The notes beneath the pieces were generated by a model. It was not told the DNA's origin. It did not search any database and saw only the letters and a program-made list of their open reading frames with translations. A stretch of 42,229 bases of DNA from the IMG/VR virus record IMGVR_UViG_3300021959_000101, positions 1 through 42,229 of that record; one strand, given 5' to 3'. Below are positions 35,100-42,107 of this stretch, one piece after another (position 1 is the stretch's first letter; each line of letters begins with the position of its first letter). The position numbers and the translations under genes are program-made. The DNA comes from a virus.

Positions 35100-35170
35100 T
35101 TTCTACTCCCATAAAATATATATTATAATCAAAAGAAGCAATAATGTCAAGCCCCAATTATGATTTTTTA

Positions 35171-35347
35171 TCATACTAATCCTTCGTATAGATTTCTGAT
35201 TGACTTTACTGCGGATTTTAATTCTAAAGTATAATCTATCAATTTTAATATCTGAGCATAAGTTTTTTTATCTTCGGAGCGATTTTTTGCGTTATACCAT
35301 AAAGAATAAACTTCTTGCCTTAAATGTGAAAGTTCGTCTCTTGTCAT
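35171..35347 (-). CDS. Small helical protein (58 aa)
   Basis: Reads MTRDELSHLRQEVYSLWYNA, then KNRSEDKKTYAQILKLIDYT and LELKSAVKSIRNLYEGLV. Helical, charged. ATGA overlap with the RuvB-like gene upstream, so it could be a partner of that ATPase. No family recognised. Confidence 0.7.
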   Translation of the reverse strand: MTRDELSHLRQEVYSLWYNAKNRSEDKKTYAQILKLIDYTLELKSAVKSIRNLYEGLV

Positions 35348-36276
35348 ACTAAATCCTCACAAAGTTTGATTCCATTTGAAGTGATTCTACGCTTACCATC
35401 AATTTCAATTAGATTTTTACCTAACAAATAAAGTTCGTGATCTCTTTGCAGAGATGTTTTGCTCAACCCTAACTTAGCAGAAAGACCTGTGAGGCTAATT
35501 GATCCGCACTCTTTTAATATTTGCAAAATTTGTTTCTCTGTCCGAGAAATACCTAGAGGTAAAATACCGATAGCGTCACGCAAGTCTTTAAAGTGATGAG
35601 ACTCAAATCTTTCGATCTCTTTAGATTCGCAATACAACATAATTTCTCTTGAACGCATTACAGCACTCCTAGCATTACTTCTAATTGTCGAGGCTACTTC
35701 ATTTATGCATTCATCAGAGAAAGAAATATTACCGCAACAAATTTTAATAATTTCGCCAATCTCCTCTTGGGAGTACGGATCGAAATCTATTGTTGTTAAT
35801 CTATCTTTAAGTGGCGGAAATATTTTATCACTCTCTGTTGTTGCAAAAATAAAGGTTTGCTTTCTGAAGTCGAACTCAAATGTCATTTCATTCCACTCAA
35901 AACGCTTTCTTGTATTTGTTTCAGTATTGAAAATAGTTAAAAATGCCATTGTTAAATCTTTCGGCAAAGCATGGCATTCGTCAAAAAGAATTGTGATCTC
36001 ATTATCCGCTACTAAAGGCAGAAAAATTTGCTCAAAAAATTGCTCATTGTTTTTAATTGTAGAGCAATTCAATTCTAAGAACGAACGCTTGCCTCCGTTT
36101 CTATTATACAGATTCTTGGCGAATGCTTTAGCAAATTCAGTCTTACCTAAACCTTTTGCACCAACTAGATTAAGAAATGGGCAAACGCTTGTTTTGTGAA
36201 ACGCATCTAAATAAAAAGATAGTTTCTTCTTAACGCACTCTTGCCCGATCAAGCCATCGAAATAATTGTTGTCCAT
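35344..36276 (-). CDS. RuvB-like AAA+ ATPase
   Basis: 310 aa. Walker A GAKGLGKT (39-46), Walker B ILFDECH (96-102), sensor 1 ATTES (145-149), arginine finger R159 in PLKDRL, and a C-terminal winged helix (LGISRTEKQILQILKECGSI, LTGLSAKLGLSKTSLQRDHE, YLLGKNLI) laid out as in bacterial RuvB. RuvB drives branch migration of Holliday junctions together with RuvA and RuvC; a phage version would serve recombination-dependent replication. No RuvA is seen in the window; the nuclease-like protein at 39932 could supply resolution, but this is speculative. Promoter TTGACA, 17, TTAGAT-type, 7 bases to ATG. Confidence 0.85.
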   Translation of the reverse strand: MDNNYFDGLIGQECVKKKLSFYLDAFHKTSVCPFLNLVGAKGLGKTEFAKAFAKNLYNRNGGKRSFLELNCSTIKNNEQFFEQIFLPLVADNEITILFDECHALPKDLTMAFLTIFNTETNTRKRFEWNEMTFEFDFRKQTFIFATTESDKIFPPLKDRLTTIDFDPYSQEEIGEIIKICCGNISFSDECINEVASTIRSNARSAVMRSREIMLYCESKEIERFESHHFKDLRDAIGILPLGISRTEKQILQILKECGSISLTGLSAKLGLSKTSLQRDHELYLLGKNLIEIDGKRRITSNGIKLCEDLV

Positions 36277-36313
36277 AATATAAATCTAAAGTTAAAATTA
36301 GTAATTGTCAAGA

Positions 36314-36535
36314 TTAAAAATGAGTTATTTCATATTCGATCTTTGGAGTTTCTTCTTGATCTTCTTTTTCTGCGATAGACTCTTCTACTGATCCAATATG
36401 AATTTCTTTGCCCATTAACGATTCTAGCCATTTTTTACAGACAACTACTTTAGCTTTCCTGCCAACCCAATCAGCTAATTCCTCATAGGAAATTTCTACA
36501 TAAGGAGTATATCCTTTTGGTCTACCTCTCTTCAT
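36314..36535 (-). CDS. Small protein with AT-hook-like start
   Basis: 73 aa: MKRGRPKGYTPYVEISYEEL, then DWVGRKAKVVVCKKWLESLM and an acidic tail. The N-terminal RGRPKG is an AT-hook-type minor-groove-binding motif and the central part follows a known phage pattern ('PYV.iSY.EL...VG.K..v.V.K.WL..L'). A small DNA-binding protein is likely. Its start overlaps the 128-aa gene by 14 bases. Confidence 0.7.
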   Translation of the reverse strand: MKRGRPKGYTPYVEISYEELADWVGRKAKVVVCKKWLESLMGKEIHIGSVEESIAEKEDQEETPKIEYEITHF

Positions 36536-36908
36536 ATTCTTTTATTAGTTTATTTAAATCTTGCCTATACTTATTTGTATCATCTCGGAGATCGTTTGTC
36601 CATTGAGTCAAAACATTTAAAGAATTAATTGTTCGATTTTCCAACTGCTCATCTTTTTCGTTAGATAAAGTTATTAGCATATCTTGAATAGATGATAGTT
36701 GTTTATTATATAATACTATTAATTGAGCAGTTACTTCAAGGGATTTATTAAATATTTCTAAGTGATCTTGCTTGTTGCAGTACGACCCGCCTTGCAAAAC
36801 ATTTGTTACTTTGTCCATATTTGATAAATGATCCTGTTCGAGATTAAATAATTGCTCGGTATAGAATTCATAGCTATCCCAAGCTATTTCATTACTTAAA
36901 TCATCCAT
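36522..36908 (-). CDS. Coiled-coil protein of unknown function (128 aa)
   Basis: Long charged helices (YEFYTEQLFNLEQDHLSNMD, FNKSLEVTAQLIVLYNKQLS, NLNKLIKEYEER-like end). One base after the 58-aa gene. Coiled coil likely; no family recognised. Confidence 0.7.
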   Translation of the reverse strand: MDDLSNEIAWDSYEFYTEQLFNLEQDHLSNMDKVTNVLQGGSYCNKQDHLEIFNKSLEVTAQLIVLYNKQLSSIQDMLITLSNEKDEQLENRTINSLNVLTQWTNDLRDDTNKYRQDLNKLIKEYEER

Positions 36909-36909
36909 A

Positions 36910-37086
36910 TTATAGAAACTTATATAAAAGATTTAATTGATTAACTCCAAGGTATTTATTAAAGTACGCACAAAATTCAGCAACCCTTGACGCACTCCAA
37001 TTTTCTTCGTTAATGATATGTCCTACTTCAGCGTATTCGCCTTCGTTCCACAAGTCTGTTAGTTTGATATATTCTGTTTTCATCAT
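36910..37086 (-). CDS. Small protein of unknown function (58 aa)
   Basis: From MMKTEYIKLTDLWNEGEYAE, then SASRVAEFCAYFNKYLGVNQ. The promoter TTGACA (37116-37121), 17, AATGCT (37093-37098) ends six bases before this ATG; the longer frame would begin with TTG inside the promoter and is rejected. No family recognised. Confidence 0.65.
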   Translation of the reverse strand: MMKTEYIKLTDLWNEGEYAEVGHIINEENWSASRVAEFCAYFNKYLGVNQLNLLYKFL

Positions 37087-37128
37087 GTAATAAGCATTGC
37101 ACACAACGATCAGCTTGTCAAACAAAAA

Positions 37129-37311
37129 TTAATCTAAGAATAGATTTTCGTGAGAAAAATAAACTCCTTTAGATAAAACTAGGTTTGAATTGGTTGGAGA
37201 ATGAAATTCTACACCAACAGGCTCGCCTTCGGGTACGGGCATATTAGAGTCTTCATAGAAAAATTCTTCTACTTCAGACGCACAAACTATATCGAATGAT
37301 TTATTATTCAT
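37129..37311 (-). CDS. Small acidic protein of unknown function
   Basis: 60 aa: SFDIVCASEVEEFFYEDSNM, then EGEPVGVEFHSPTNSNLVLS. Beta-rich second half. It follows the 86-aa gene by 15 bases. No family recognised. Confidence 0.7.
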   Translation of the reverse strand: MNNKSFDIVCASEVEEFFYEDSNMPVPEGEPVGVEFHSPTNSNLVLSKGVYFSHENLFLD

Positions 37312-37326
37312 ATTATTTATTATTTA

Positions 37327-37587
37327 TTAATTAAAAAGCTCTAGTTGATTTGGATCATCTTCTTCCTCTTCAATAGATTCTAAAAGTTCTTCAGTTTTAT
37401 TAAAAGAATCTGCACTTTTAAGCCAATTTCTTTGAGCCATTCTGATTACAAAACGCATAAAAGAAAAAGCATAAATTTTATTTAATTCAATATAACCATT
37501 AAAGCCATCAGCTTCCATAATGGTGAATACTTTTTTCTCGTCATCATATATAAAAGTTGCGTTTTTTAATTCTTTTTTAATCTCCAT
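37327..37587 (-). CDS. Small protein of unknown function (86 aa)
   Basis: Strands first (ATFIYDDEKKVFTIMEADGF), then NKIYAFSFMRFVIRMAQRNW, and an acidic end (ESIEEEEDDPNQLELFN). Promoter TTGACA, 17, CAGAAT, 6 bases to ATG, overlapping the end of the SpeD-like gene. No family recognised. Confidence 0.7.
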   Translation of the reverse strand: MEIKKELKNATFIYDDEKKVFTIMEADGFNGYIELNKIYAFSFMRFVIRMAQRNWLKSADSFNKTEELLESIEEEEDDPNQLELFN

Positions 37588-37589
37588 AT

Positions 37590-37994
37590 TTATATTCTGA
37601 CAGATTTTTGTTTATTTGTCAAGTTATTATTTGCAATTTGCTTGATAAAATTTTTGTCTCCTCTGTTAATTAATTTTGATGTATATTTGTCGCTAAAGAG
37701 TTCGTATTTTAAGTTGTCTAAAACAATTTTATTATTTAATTTATCGCAACAAGAAAATATATCAACGGCACAATAATTAAACTCATGCCATGTATGAATA
37801 CTCATATGACTTTCTGCGATCACTAAAACTCCTGTGACTCCATACGGACTAAAAGAATGAAATAGACTATTCACTATATTTGCATTACCTAGTTTAGCAG
37901 ATTGAATAAATATTTTTTTTATAAAATTAGAATCTTTTAAAATATCTTCATCGCAATTATAAAATTCAACTAATTCGTGACTGCCTAAGTGCAT
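37590..37994 (-). CDS. S-adenosylmethionine decarboxylase homologue, class 1b (copy A)
   Basis: 134 aa, normal for the short bacterial/archaeal class 1b enzymes. The self-processing site is ESHMSIHTW with E61-S62; cleavage there would turn S62 into the pyruvoyl cofactor. H67 and C82 stand exactly 5 and 20 residues after S62, as His68 and Cys83 do after Ser63 in the Thermotoga enzyme, so catalysis should be intact. The family makes decarboxylated SAM for aminopropyl transfer; some phage members have shifted to ornithine or arginine decarboxylation. No spermidine synthase is seen in the window. Own promoter TTGACT, 17, TATATT, 7 bases to ATG. Confidence 0.85.
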   Translation of the reverse strand: MHLGSHELVEFYNCDEDILKDSNFIKKIFIQSAKLGNANIVNSLFHSFSPYGVTGVLVIAESHMSIHTWHEFNYCAVDIFSCCDKLNNKIVLDNLKYELFSDKYTSKLINRGDKNFIKQIANNNLTNKQKSVRI

Positions 37995-38060
37995 AGGTAT
38001 AAATATATCACATTATTTGAGAAAAGTCAAGAAAAAATTACTTTATCCCACCTATTTTAC

Positions 38061-38513
38061 TCATAATCTACTTTTTATTATCTTATTATAATATTCCTTG
38101 TCCCAAAATTCATAATAATTTGTTTTATGCAATTTTTTAGAATATTTATTTAGTTCAGATAATTTTTGTATTAATAAAATAGCATATTCTTTATTATTTG
38201 TCTCGATCCCGTTTATTTTATTTATTTGATCAGGATGATCCCATATTAACCAAAGATCTTTACTGCGTGAATACTTTTTATTTATTTGACAAAATTTTTC
38301 AAGCCATTCTGTGCTATATTTATCCTTGTCTCCATATATAAGGTAAAGCATTGGATGCTCTTCATTTTCCATACATTCTGTAGCGTCAATCCAAAAGTTT
38401 GTGGACTCTATTATTTGCACTTTATCCAAAAAAGCTTTAGCAAAAGGGCATATCGCATGACCGCCAATCTTTTTTCTTTGCAGGGAAATATAATCAATAT
38501 AATCTTTAATCAT
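38061..38513 (-). CDS. CPFAK-motif protein of unknown function
   Basis: 150 aa. The N-terminus IGGHAICPFAK (16-26) is a conserved-looking CPFA motif, with YLIYGDKDK, WLEKFCQIN and KDLWLIWDHPDQIN further on. A CPFA motif is also typical of DUF1415 proteins, but the rest is too different to assign. Last gene of the ten-gene operon, overlapping the ATE-like gene by eight bases, so a shared function is plausible. Copy A of the SpeD-like gene follows after its own promoter. Confidence 0.6.
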   Translation of the reverse strand: MIKDYIDYISLQRKKIGGHAICPFAKAFLDKVQIIESTNFWIDATECMENEEHPMLYLIYGDKDKYSTEWLEKFCQINKKYSRSKDLWLIWDHPDQINKINGIETNNKEYAILLIQKLSELNKYSKKLHKTNYYEFWDKEYYNKIIKSRL

Positions 38514-39270
38514 TTATAAAAAAATTTTTATCATCGTATCTTTTTATTTTATCTAAATCTTTTGTTTTTTCAATTTTAGAATCTCTCTCGCATAACCATT
38601 TATAATCTTCTGTGTTATTCGACCACGCTTCTCCGTTCCAAAATTGAAACCCTTGGTAGTCAGACTTATATATACAAGCTTTTTCATACCCTACTCCTGT
38701 ATACATATAATCTTTATTATTTGCAATACAATAGTCTATTTCTGCAAGGTTTGCATATTTGCCTAAATATAATTTTGGATTTTCATAATTCCACGCAAAC
38801 TGCGTTGAGAAAACACTATTCTCTCCGACATCTCTCAAGAATGTAAAAGCAATAGGTTCGTCATTTAAATAATAAATTAAAAAATGTTTTCTCTCAATCT
38901 CTAAACTTAGTAGAGGCTCTAGCTTCCAAGGCTTAAAGTTTCTGTATTCAAAATATTTATTAAATATATCTTTTAAAATTTCTATATTTGCTTTATTCGC
39001 TTTCGTATATTTGACCACAATATCTTTGCATTTTTTTCTAGCCTTTCGACTACTGCGAGTATCAATAAATTTGCTTAAATCAATTCTTGTTTGTCGAGCT
39101 TGATACCAATGGGATTTTACTGCATTTTTAGGAGCAAAATAGTCATCAGGTAACCATCCTTCCTGCAAAGCTCGCTCTTCTTCGTCTAACGGAACTTCTG
39201 CCATGCAATCAAAAAATAAATAATCGTATTCAGTGATTGCTCCTGAGTAATGCCTAAAATATATTCTCAT
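38506..39270 (-). CDS. ATE1-like GNAT-fold aminoacyltransferase homologue
   Basis: 254 aa. The order of motifs follows arginyl/leucyl-tRNA-protein transferases: GWLPDDYF (38-45), RQTRIDLSKF (59-68, the place of the 'C..CVPLRI....F' segment), a basic RKARKK, a central GNAT-like core, LGKYANLAEI (169-178; family 'LG.y..L.eI..a'), YMYTGVGYE (188-196; family 'Y.YLGYYI') and YKSDYQG (201-207; family 'M.YK..f.P'). The zinc- or haem-binding cysteines of ATE1 are missing. It may transfer an amino acid from aminoacyl-tRNA or acylate another substrate. It overlaps both neighbours and sits between the CPFAK protein and SpeD-like copy B. Confidence 0.6.
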   Translation of the reverse strand: MRIYFRHYSGAITEYDYLFFDCMAEVPLDEEERALQEGWLPDDYFAPKNAVKSHWYQARQTRIDLSKFIDTRSSRKARKKCKDIVVKYTKANKANIEILKDIFNKYFEYRNFKPWKLEPLLSLEIERKHFLIYYLNDEPIAFTFLRDVGENSVFSTQFAWNYENPKLYLGKYANLAEIDYCIANNKDYMYTGVGYEKACIYKSDYQGFQFWNGEAWSNNTEDYKWLCERDSKIEKTKDLDKIKRYDDKNFFIND

Positions 39271-39677
39271 GCCTTGCTTTCATCAAACATTGACCATCCT
39301 TTAGTATTTCTTACTCTTCTATCTAGAAATTTTAACCCAAGAGATATTGGGTGAAATTTTTTAATTTCATACTCAATTAAATGAGGGTCAAAATCTTTAC
39401 AACTATAGACATCAAGTTGTAATAAATTCGGAGTTTTTTTCTCCCAAGAATGCAAAGATAAATGACTTGTTGTTATTAAACAGAACCCGCTAACGCCCTC
39501 GTTATTTTTTTCATCACATCTCACCGAGACAGGTTCATGCAAAACTTCCATGTCAATTAATTTAACAATTTTTAAAAGCCATTTATTTGTGAAATCTGTA
39601 TTCGTAAATGGGGTCTGCTCGAAAGTAGCATTAACTAAAAGATGTTTATGTTCCACAAAATATATTACACTTACCAA
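39267..39677 (-). CDS. Divergent SpeD-like protein (copy B)
   Basis: 136 aa. HKHLLVNATF, LITTSHLSLHSWE and LQLDVYSCKDFDP match the class 1b SAM-decarboxylase core, but the residue before the would-be processing serine is T70 rather than Glu, and the Cys is 22 residues after the Ser instead of 20. H76 is kept at +5. It could be a neofunctionalised pyruvoyl enzyme or an uncleaved partner. The start is uncertain: TTG at 39677 (overlapping the upstream gene) or GTG at 39656, which would fit the family N-terminus better. ATGA overlap with the ATE-like gene. Confidence 0.65.
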   Translation of the reverse strand: MVSVIYFVEHKHLLVNATFEQTPFTNTDFTNKWLLKIVKLIDMEVLHEPVSVRCDEKNNEGVSGFCLITTSHLSLHSWEKKTPNLLQLDVYSCKDFDPHLIEYEIKKFHPISLGLKFLDRRVRNTKGWSMFDESKA

Positions 39678-39928
39678 AAGTTTAAAGTGATGTTTTCTCT
39701 GTTACATTTATGGTCTTTTATTTGCGTTAAAACAGTTCGTAGAATGTTTATTTCATTCAAAGTTTTTTTAGATTTTCTAGCTTCATATTTCTTTTCAAGC
39801 TCTATAATTTTGTCTTGTATTATTTGCCTGTCAAACTTTCCTTTATATGACCAGCCTAAATCAAATCCTCTATGCAAACCTTTCTGATGAGCTTCTTCAA
39901 ATTCATTATTTAAACCGTTATCATACAT
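39671..39928 (-). CDS. Small charged helical protein
   Basis: 85 aa. NNEFEEAHQKGLHRGFDLGW, then KIIELEKKYEARKSKKTLNE. Three bases after the nuclease-like gene and overlapping SpeD-like copy B. No family recognised. Confidence 0.65.
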   Translation of the reverse strand: MYDNGLNNEFEEAHQKGLHRGFDLGWSYKGKFDRQIIQDKIIELEKKYEARKSKKTLNEINILRTVLTQIKDHKCNRENITLNFW

Positions 39929-39931
39929 GAT

Positions 39932-40384
39932 TTACTTTAAAACCCAAGTTTTTACATCCTTCACAAAATCTTCTGTTTTAATTATAGATATAATGTCTTT
40001 TCTATTTTTACGCTGATAAAGTCTATACAAAGCTTCTTTCGGACTTGAAACAAAAGATCGATTTGTAATTTTAGATTTGCACCAATCTAGTAAATCTTGG
40101 CGACTTACTATCAAAAAATGTTTTGAATGCTCAAAGGCTATGTAATCAGCTTTTCCGCGTAACCAACCTTTGTTTCCTCGCACATTTTGCAACTCTATCC
40201 AAATTTCATCGTGATTAAAAAAGGCATCAGACCTAGAGGTTTTCTTGAATCCTTTTACATCAATTAAAGAATCTCTAACTTTAAAATCCCAATGTTCGTG
40301 CATGTCCTGATTTTTTGAGGCTTTTTCTACACTCCAATTTCTGGACACACACATGTTGTAAAACCTTTTTTCACTACTATTCAT
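39932..40384 (-). CDS. PD-(D/E)XK-like nuclease
   Basis: 150 aa. HWDFKVRDSLIDVKGFKK (31-48) gives a D-x(8)-D-V-K-G core (D33, D42, K44), followed by EIWIELQNVRGNKGWLRGKA and ADYIAFEHS. This fits a compact restriction-like nuclease fold of the kind used by phage resolvases and recombination nucleases. The GNxGWLxGxADYIAFE stretch is a recurrent phage variant. Its stop is three bases before the next gene and its ATG abuts the upstream stop. Confidence 0.7.
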   Translation of the reverse strand: MNSSEKRFYNMCVSRNWSVEKASKNQDMHEHWDFKVRDSLIDVKGFKKTSRSDAFFNHDEIWIELQNVRGNKGWLRGKADYIAFEHSKHFLIVSRQDLLDWCKSKITNRSFVSSPKEALYRLYQRKNRKDIISIIKTEDFVKDVKTWVLK

Positions 40385-40579
40385 TTACCAATTTTTTATT
40401 ATATTTGCGACTATAAAAAAACAAGTTATTAAATTAACTATTACAATTAAACTTCTTAATAAAAGACTTATCTTAGCGTCTTTTAATGACAATATAGGTA
40501 TGTCAGGCTCATCATTATCCGTTCTCCCTACCCTATGATCAAGAGTTCTAGCCCATATTAACCAAAATTTTCTAAGCAT
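40385..40579 (-). CDS. Small membrane protein
   Basis: 64 aa: a polar RTLDHRVGRTDNDEPDIPIL half and a C-terminal hydrophobic helix (LLLRSLIVIVNLITCFFIVA). One transmembrane segment with the N-terminus probably cytoplasmic. A (ATTT)7 repeat replaces the normal ribosome-binding region upstream. No family recognised. Confidence 0.65.
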   Translation of the reverse strand: MLRKFWLIWARTLDHRVGRTDNDEPDIPILSLKDAKISLLLRSLIVIVNLITCFFIVANIIKNW

Positions 40580-40580
40580 G

Positions 40581-40608
40581 ATTTATTTATTTATTTATTT
40601 ATTTATTT
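40581..40608. repeat. Tetranucleotide repeat (ATTT)7
   Basis: Seven exact ATTT units between the stop region of the 128-aa gene and the start of the 64-aa membrane protein. The last codons and stop of the upstream gene lie in it. Copy-number change would alter the spacing in front of the next gene rather than a reading frame. Confidence 0.85.
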
Positions 40609-40985
40609 GGATCAAAGGAGTTCATAGTTAAGAACCAAAAAATTGTAGAACAAACTTCTTCGTCTGACAAACTCGACGAATTTACTATATTTGACCCTAA
40701 AACCTCTCGCCAAGAAACTTCATTAAAGCTATAAAAAAGCTTGCTTTTGACATCTCGAAGCTCTGCACAGGGAAAGCCTTCACTTTGAAAATCTTTACAG
40801 AGTCTAACATGTATTTCATGTTTTGATTTTTGAGGCTGAGTCTTTAACAAGAAATCCCATGCACTTCTAGCTTCTACGTCAATATCTCTAACACTTTTAG
40901 TCTTTTCATACCTAAGTTGTTTTGAGTACAGTTTATTAAATATCTGTTTATAGGAATGTTTATTTATAAGTTCGCTGAAATTCAT
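40599..40985 (-). CDS. Protein of unknown function (128 aa)
   Basis: Basic N-terminus (HSYKQIFNKLYSKQLRYEKT), DIDVEARSAWDFLLKTQPQK, then HEIHVRLCKDFQSEGFPCAE and a helical EEVCSTIFWFLTMNSF. No family recognised. Overlaps the upstream 84-aa membrane protein gene. Confidence 0.7.
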   Translation of the reverse strand: MNFSELINKHSYKQIFNKLYSKQLRYEKTKSVRDIDVEARSAWDFLLKTQPQKSKHEIHVRLCKDFQSEGFPCAELRDVKSKLFYSFNEVSWREVLGSNIVNSSSLSDEEVCSTIFWFLTMNSFDPNK

Positions 40986-41214
40986 TTTGTGGATTATTTG
41001 GATACATTATTCTTTTTTGAAAATCAATTAAAACATTTTGTCTCTCTATCGCTTCATGCTGTATTTTAATGGTATCTTTTAAATATGTTATTTCGTGATT
41101 CTGTTTAAAAATATAAAAAACTACACAACACCCGATTATAGTTAATAGCAAATTTATTATTCTCTCTTGCACAAATAATATTACACTTTTATTTGTCCCA
41201 TTTTTCAAGATCAA
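40960..41214 (-). CDS. Small membrane protein
   Basis: Up to 84 aa with one transmembrane segment (RIINLLLTIIGCCVVFYIF) followed by a charged helix with YLKDTIKIQHEAIERQNVLI. No ATG is available: TTG at 41214 or GTG at 41172 (just before QERIINLL) are the candidates. The 'TM then periplasmic helix' build resembles spanin- or holin-associated proteins, but no lysis gene is nearby. Confidence 0.55.
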   Translation of the reverse strand: MILKNGTNKSVILFVQERIINLLLTIIGCCVVFYIFKQNHEITYLKDTIKIQHEAIERQNVLIDFQKRIMYPNNPQNEFQRTYK

Positions 41215-41410
41215 CTCCTCTTTCTTCGCAAAGAGCTACGGCATAACCTACTCTAAACGAATGCTTGTCTAGAAAACACAGAAGCCCCATGATTATATAT
41301 GGTTGAACTTTATAAAATCCAAATTCAAAAAATACTAAAAAACTAATTAAAATATATGGCATAAACTTGTTTAAAGAATATTCAAGAATAGATAGGAATT
41401 TATTGTTCAT
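41189..41410 (-). CDS. Small membrane protein heading the ten-gene operon
   Basis: 73 aa with two hydrophobic stretches (FMPYILISFLVFFEFGFYKV, PYIIMGLLCFL) and a soluble end HSFRVGYAVALCEERGVDLE. The promoter is perfect: TTGACA (41441-41446), 17, TATAAT (41418-41423), 7 bases to ATG. No family recognised. Confidence 0.7.
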   Translation of the reverse strand: MNNKFLSILEYSLNKFMPYILISFLVFFEFGFYKVQPYIIMGLLCFLDKHSFRVGYAVALCEERGVDLEKWDK

Positions 41411-41417
41411 GTTATAA

Positions 41418-41446
41418 ATTATAAGTGTTTATTTGCAAAATGTCAA
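41418..41446 (-). promoter_or_regulatory. Perfect consensus promoter for the SpeD/ATE-like operon
   Basis: Leftward TTGACA (41441-41446), 17 bases, TATAAT (41418-41423), then seven bases to the ATG. No other strong promoter was noticed until the SpeD copy A gene, so genes 41410 to 38061 should form one transcript. Confidence 0.8.
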
Positions 41447-41453
41447 GAAAAAA

Positions 41454-42107
41454 TTAGTCAAAATATAAAGTGGTTTTATTATTGTATATACTATAAGTGT
41501 CTAACAAAAAATCTAAAGATTTCATTTTGTCACACAAATCATTAGCATGAGAATTACCAAAGACTTTAGAATTATTATTTAAATTTATTTGATTAATATT
41601 TGAATCATCTTTATTCATAATTGTGTTATCAACTCCTACCGCATACTCTTTCGACTTTATCATGTAATTATTTTTAAAGTTTGCGCGGTCTACCAAAAAC
41701 TCTTCGCAATAAATATTGGTATAATCTGAGCTTAATTGATAAAACTTTATTAAATTATTTAAATAGTCCCAGCCTACTCCATAATAAAAAAAATTATCTT
41801 TTGAATTGTAGATATTTATGTTTAAAAAATTAAATAACTCTTCGACCAAGTTATAGAAGTATTTATCTTTAGTCTTTTTCCCGAAAGCAAATCTTCCATA
41901 ATTAATTAATCCTGAGTTATCAACTGATGGACAAAAGGTATACGCAGAGATATGCTCATTTATAAAAATATCTTTTTCATCTATATTTGAAATACATTTA
42001 CTAATAAATAAATTTTCTTCAATAGATAGGTTTGAATTTAAATTAAAAAAATGCTTGCTATATAGATCAAGTTTATATTTAATTTGATTCATTATGCTAA
42101 AACGCAT
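41454..42107 (-). CDS. Protein of unknown function (217 aa)
   Basis: Asn/Tyr/Asp-rich, mixed helix and strand: NQIKYKLDLYSKHFFNLNSN, SAYTFCPSVDNSGLINYGRF, DNFFYYGVGWDYLNNLIKFY, a polar KDDSNINQINLNNNSKVFGN, and a final MKSLDFLLDTYS. No family recognised. The ATG at 42107 is used; MNQIKY at 42092, overlapping the upstream stop (TAATG), is also possible. Confidence 0.65.
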   Translation of the reverse strand: MRFSIMNQIKYKLDLYSKHFFNLNSNLSIEENLFISKCISNIDEKDIFINEHISAYTFCPSVDNSGLINYGRFAFGKKTKDKYFYNLVEELFNFLNINIYNSKDNFFYYGVGWDYLNNLIKFYQLSSDYTNIYCEEFLVDRANFKNNYMIKSKEYAVGVDNTIMNKDDSNINQINLNNNSKVFGNSHANDLCDKMKSLDFLLDTYSIYNNKTTLYFD

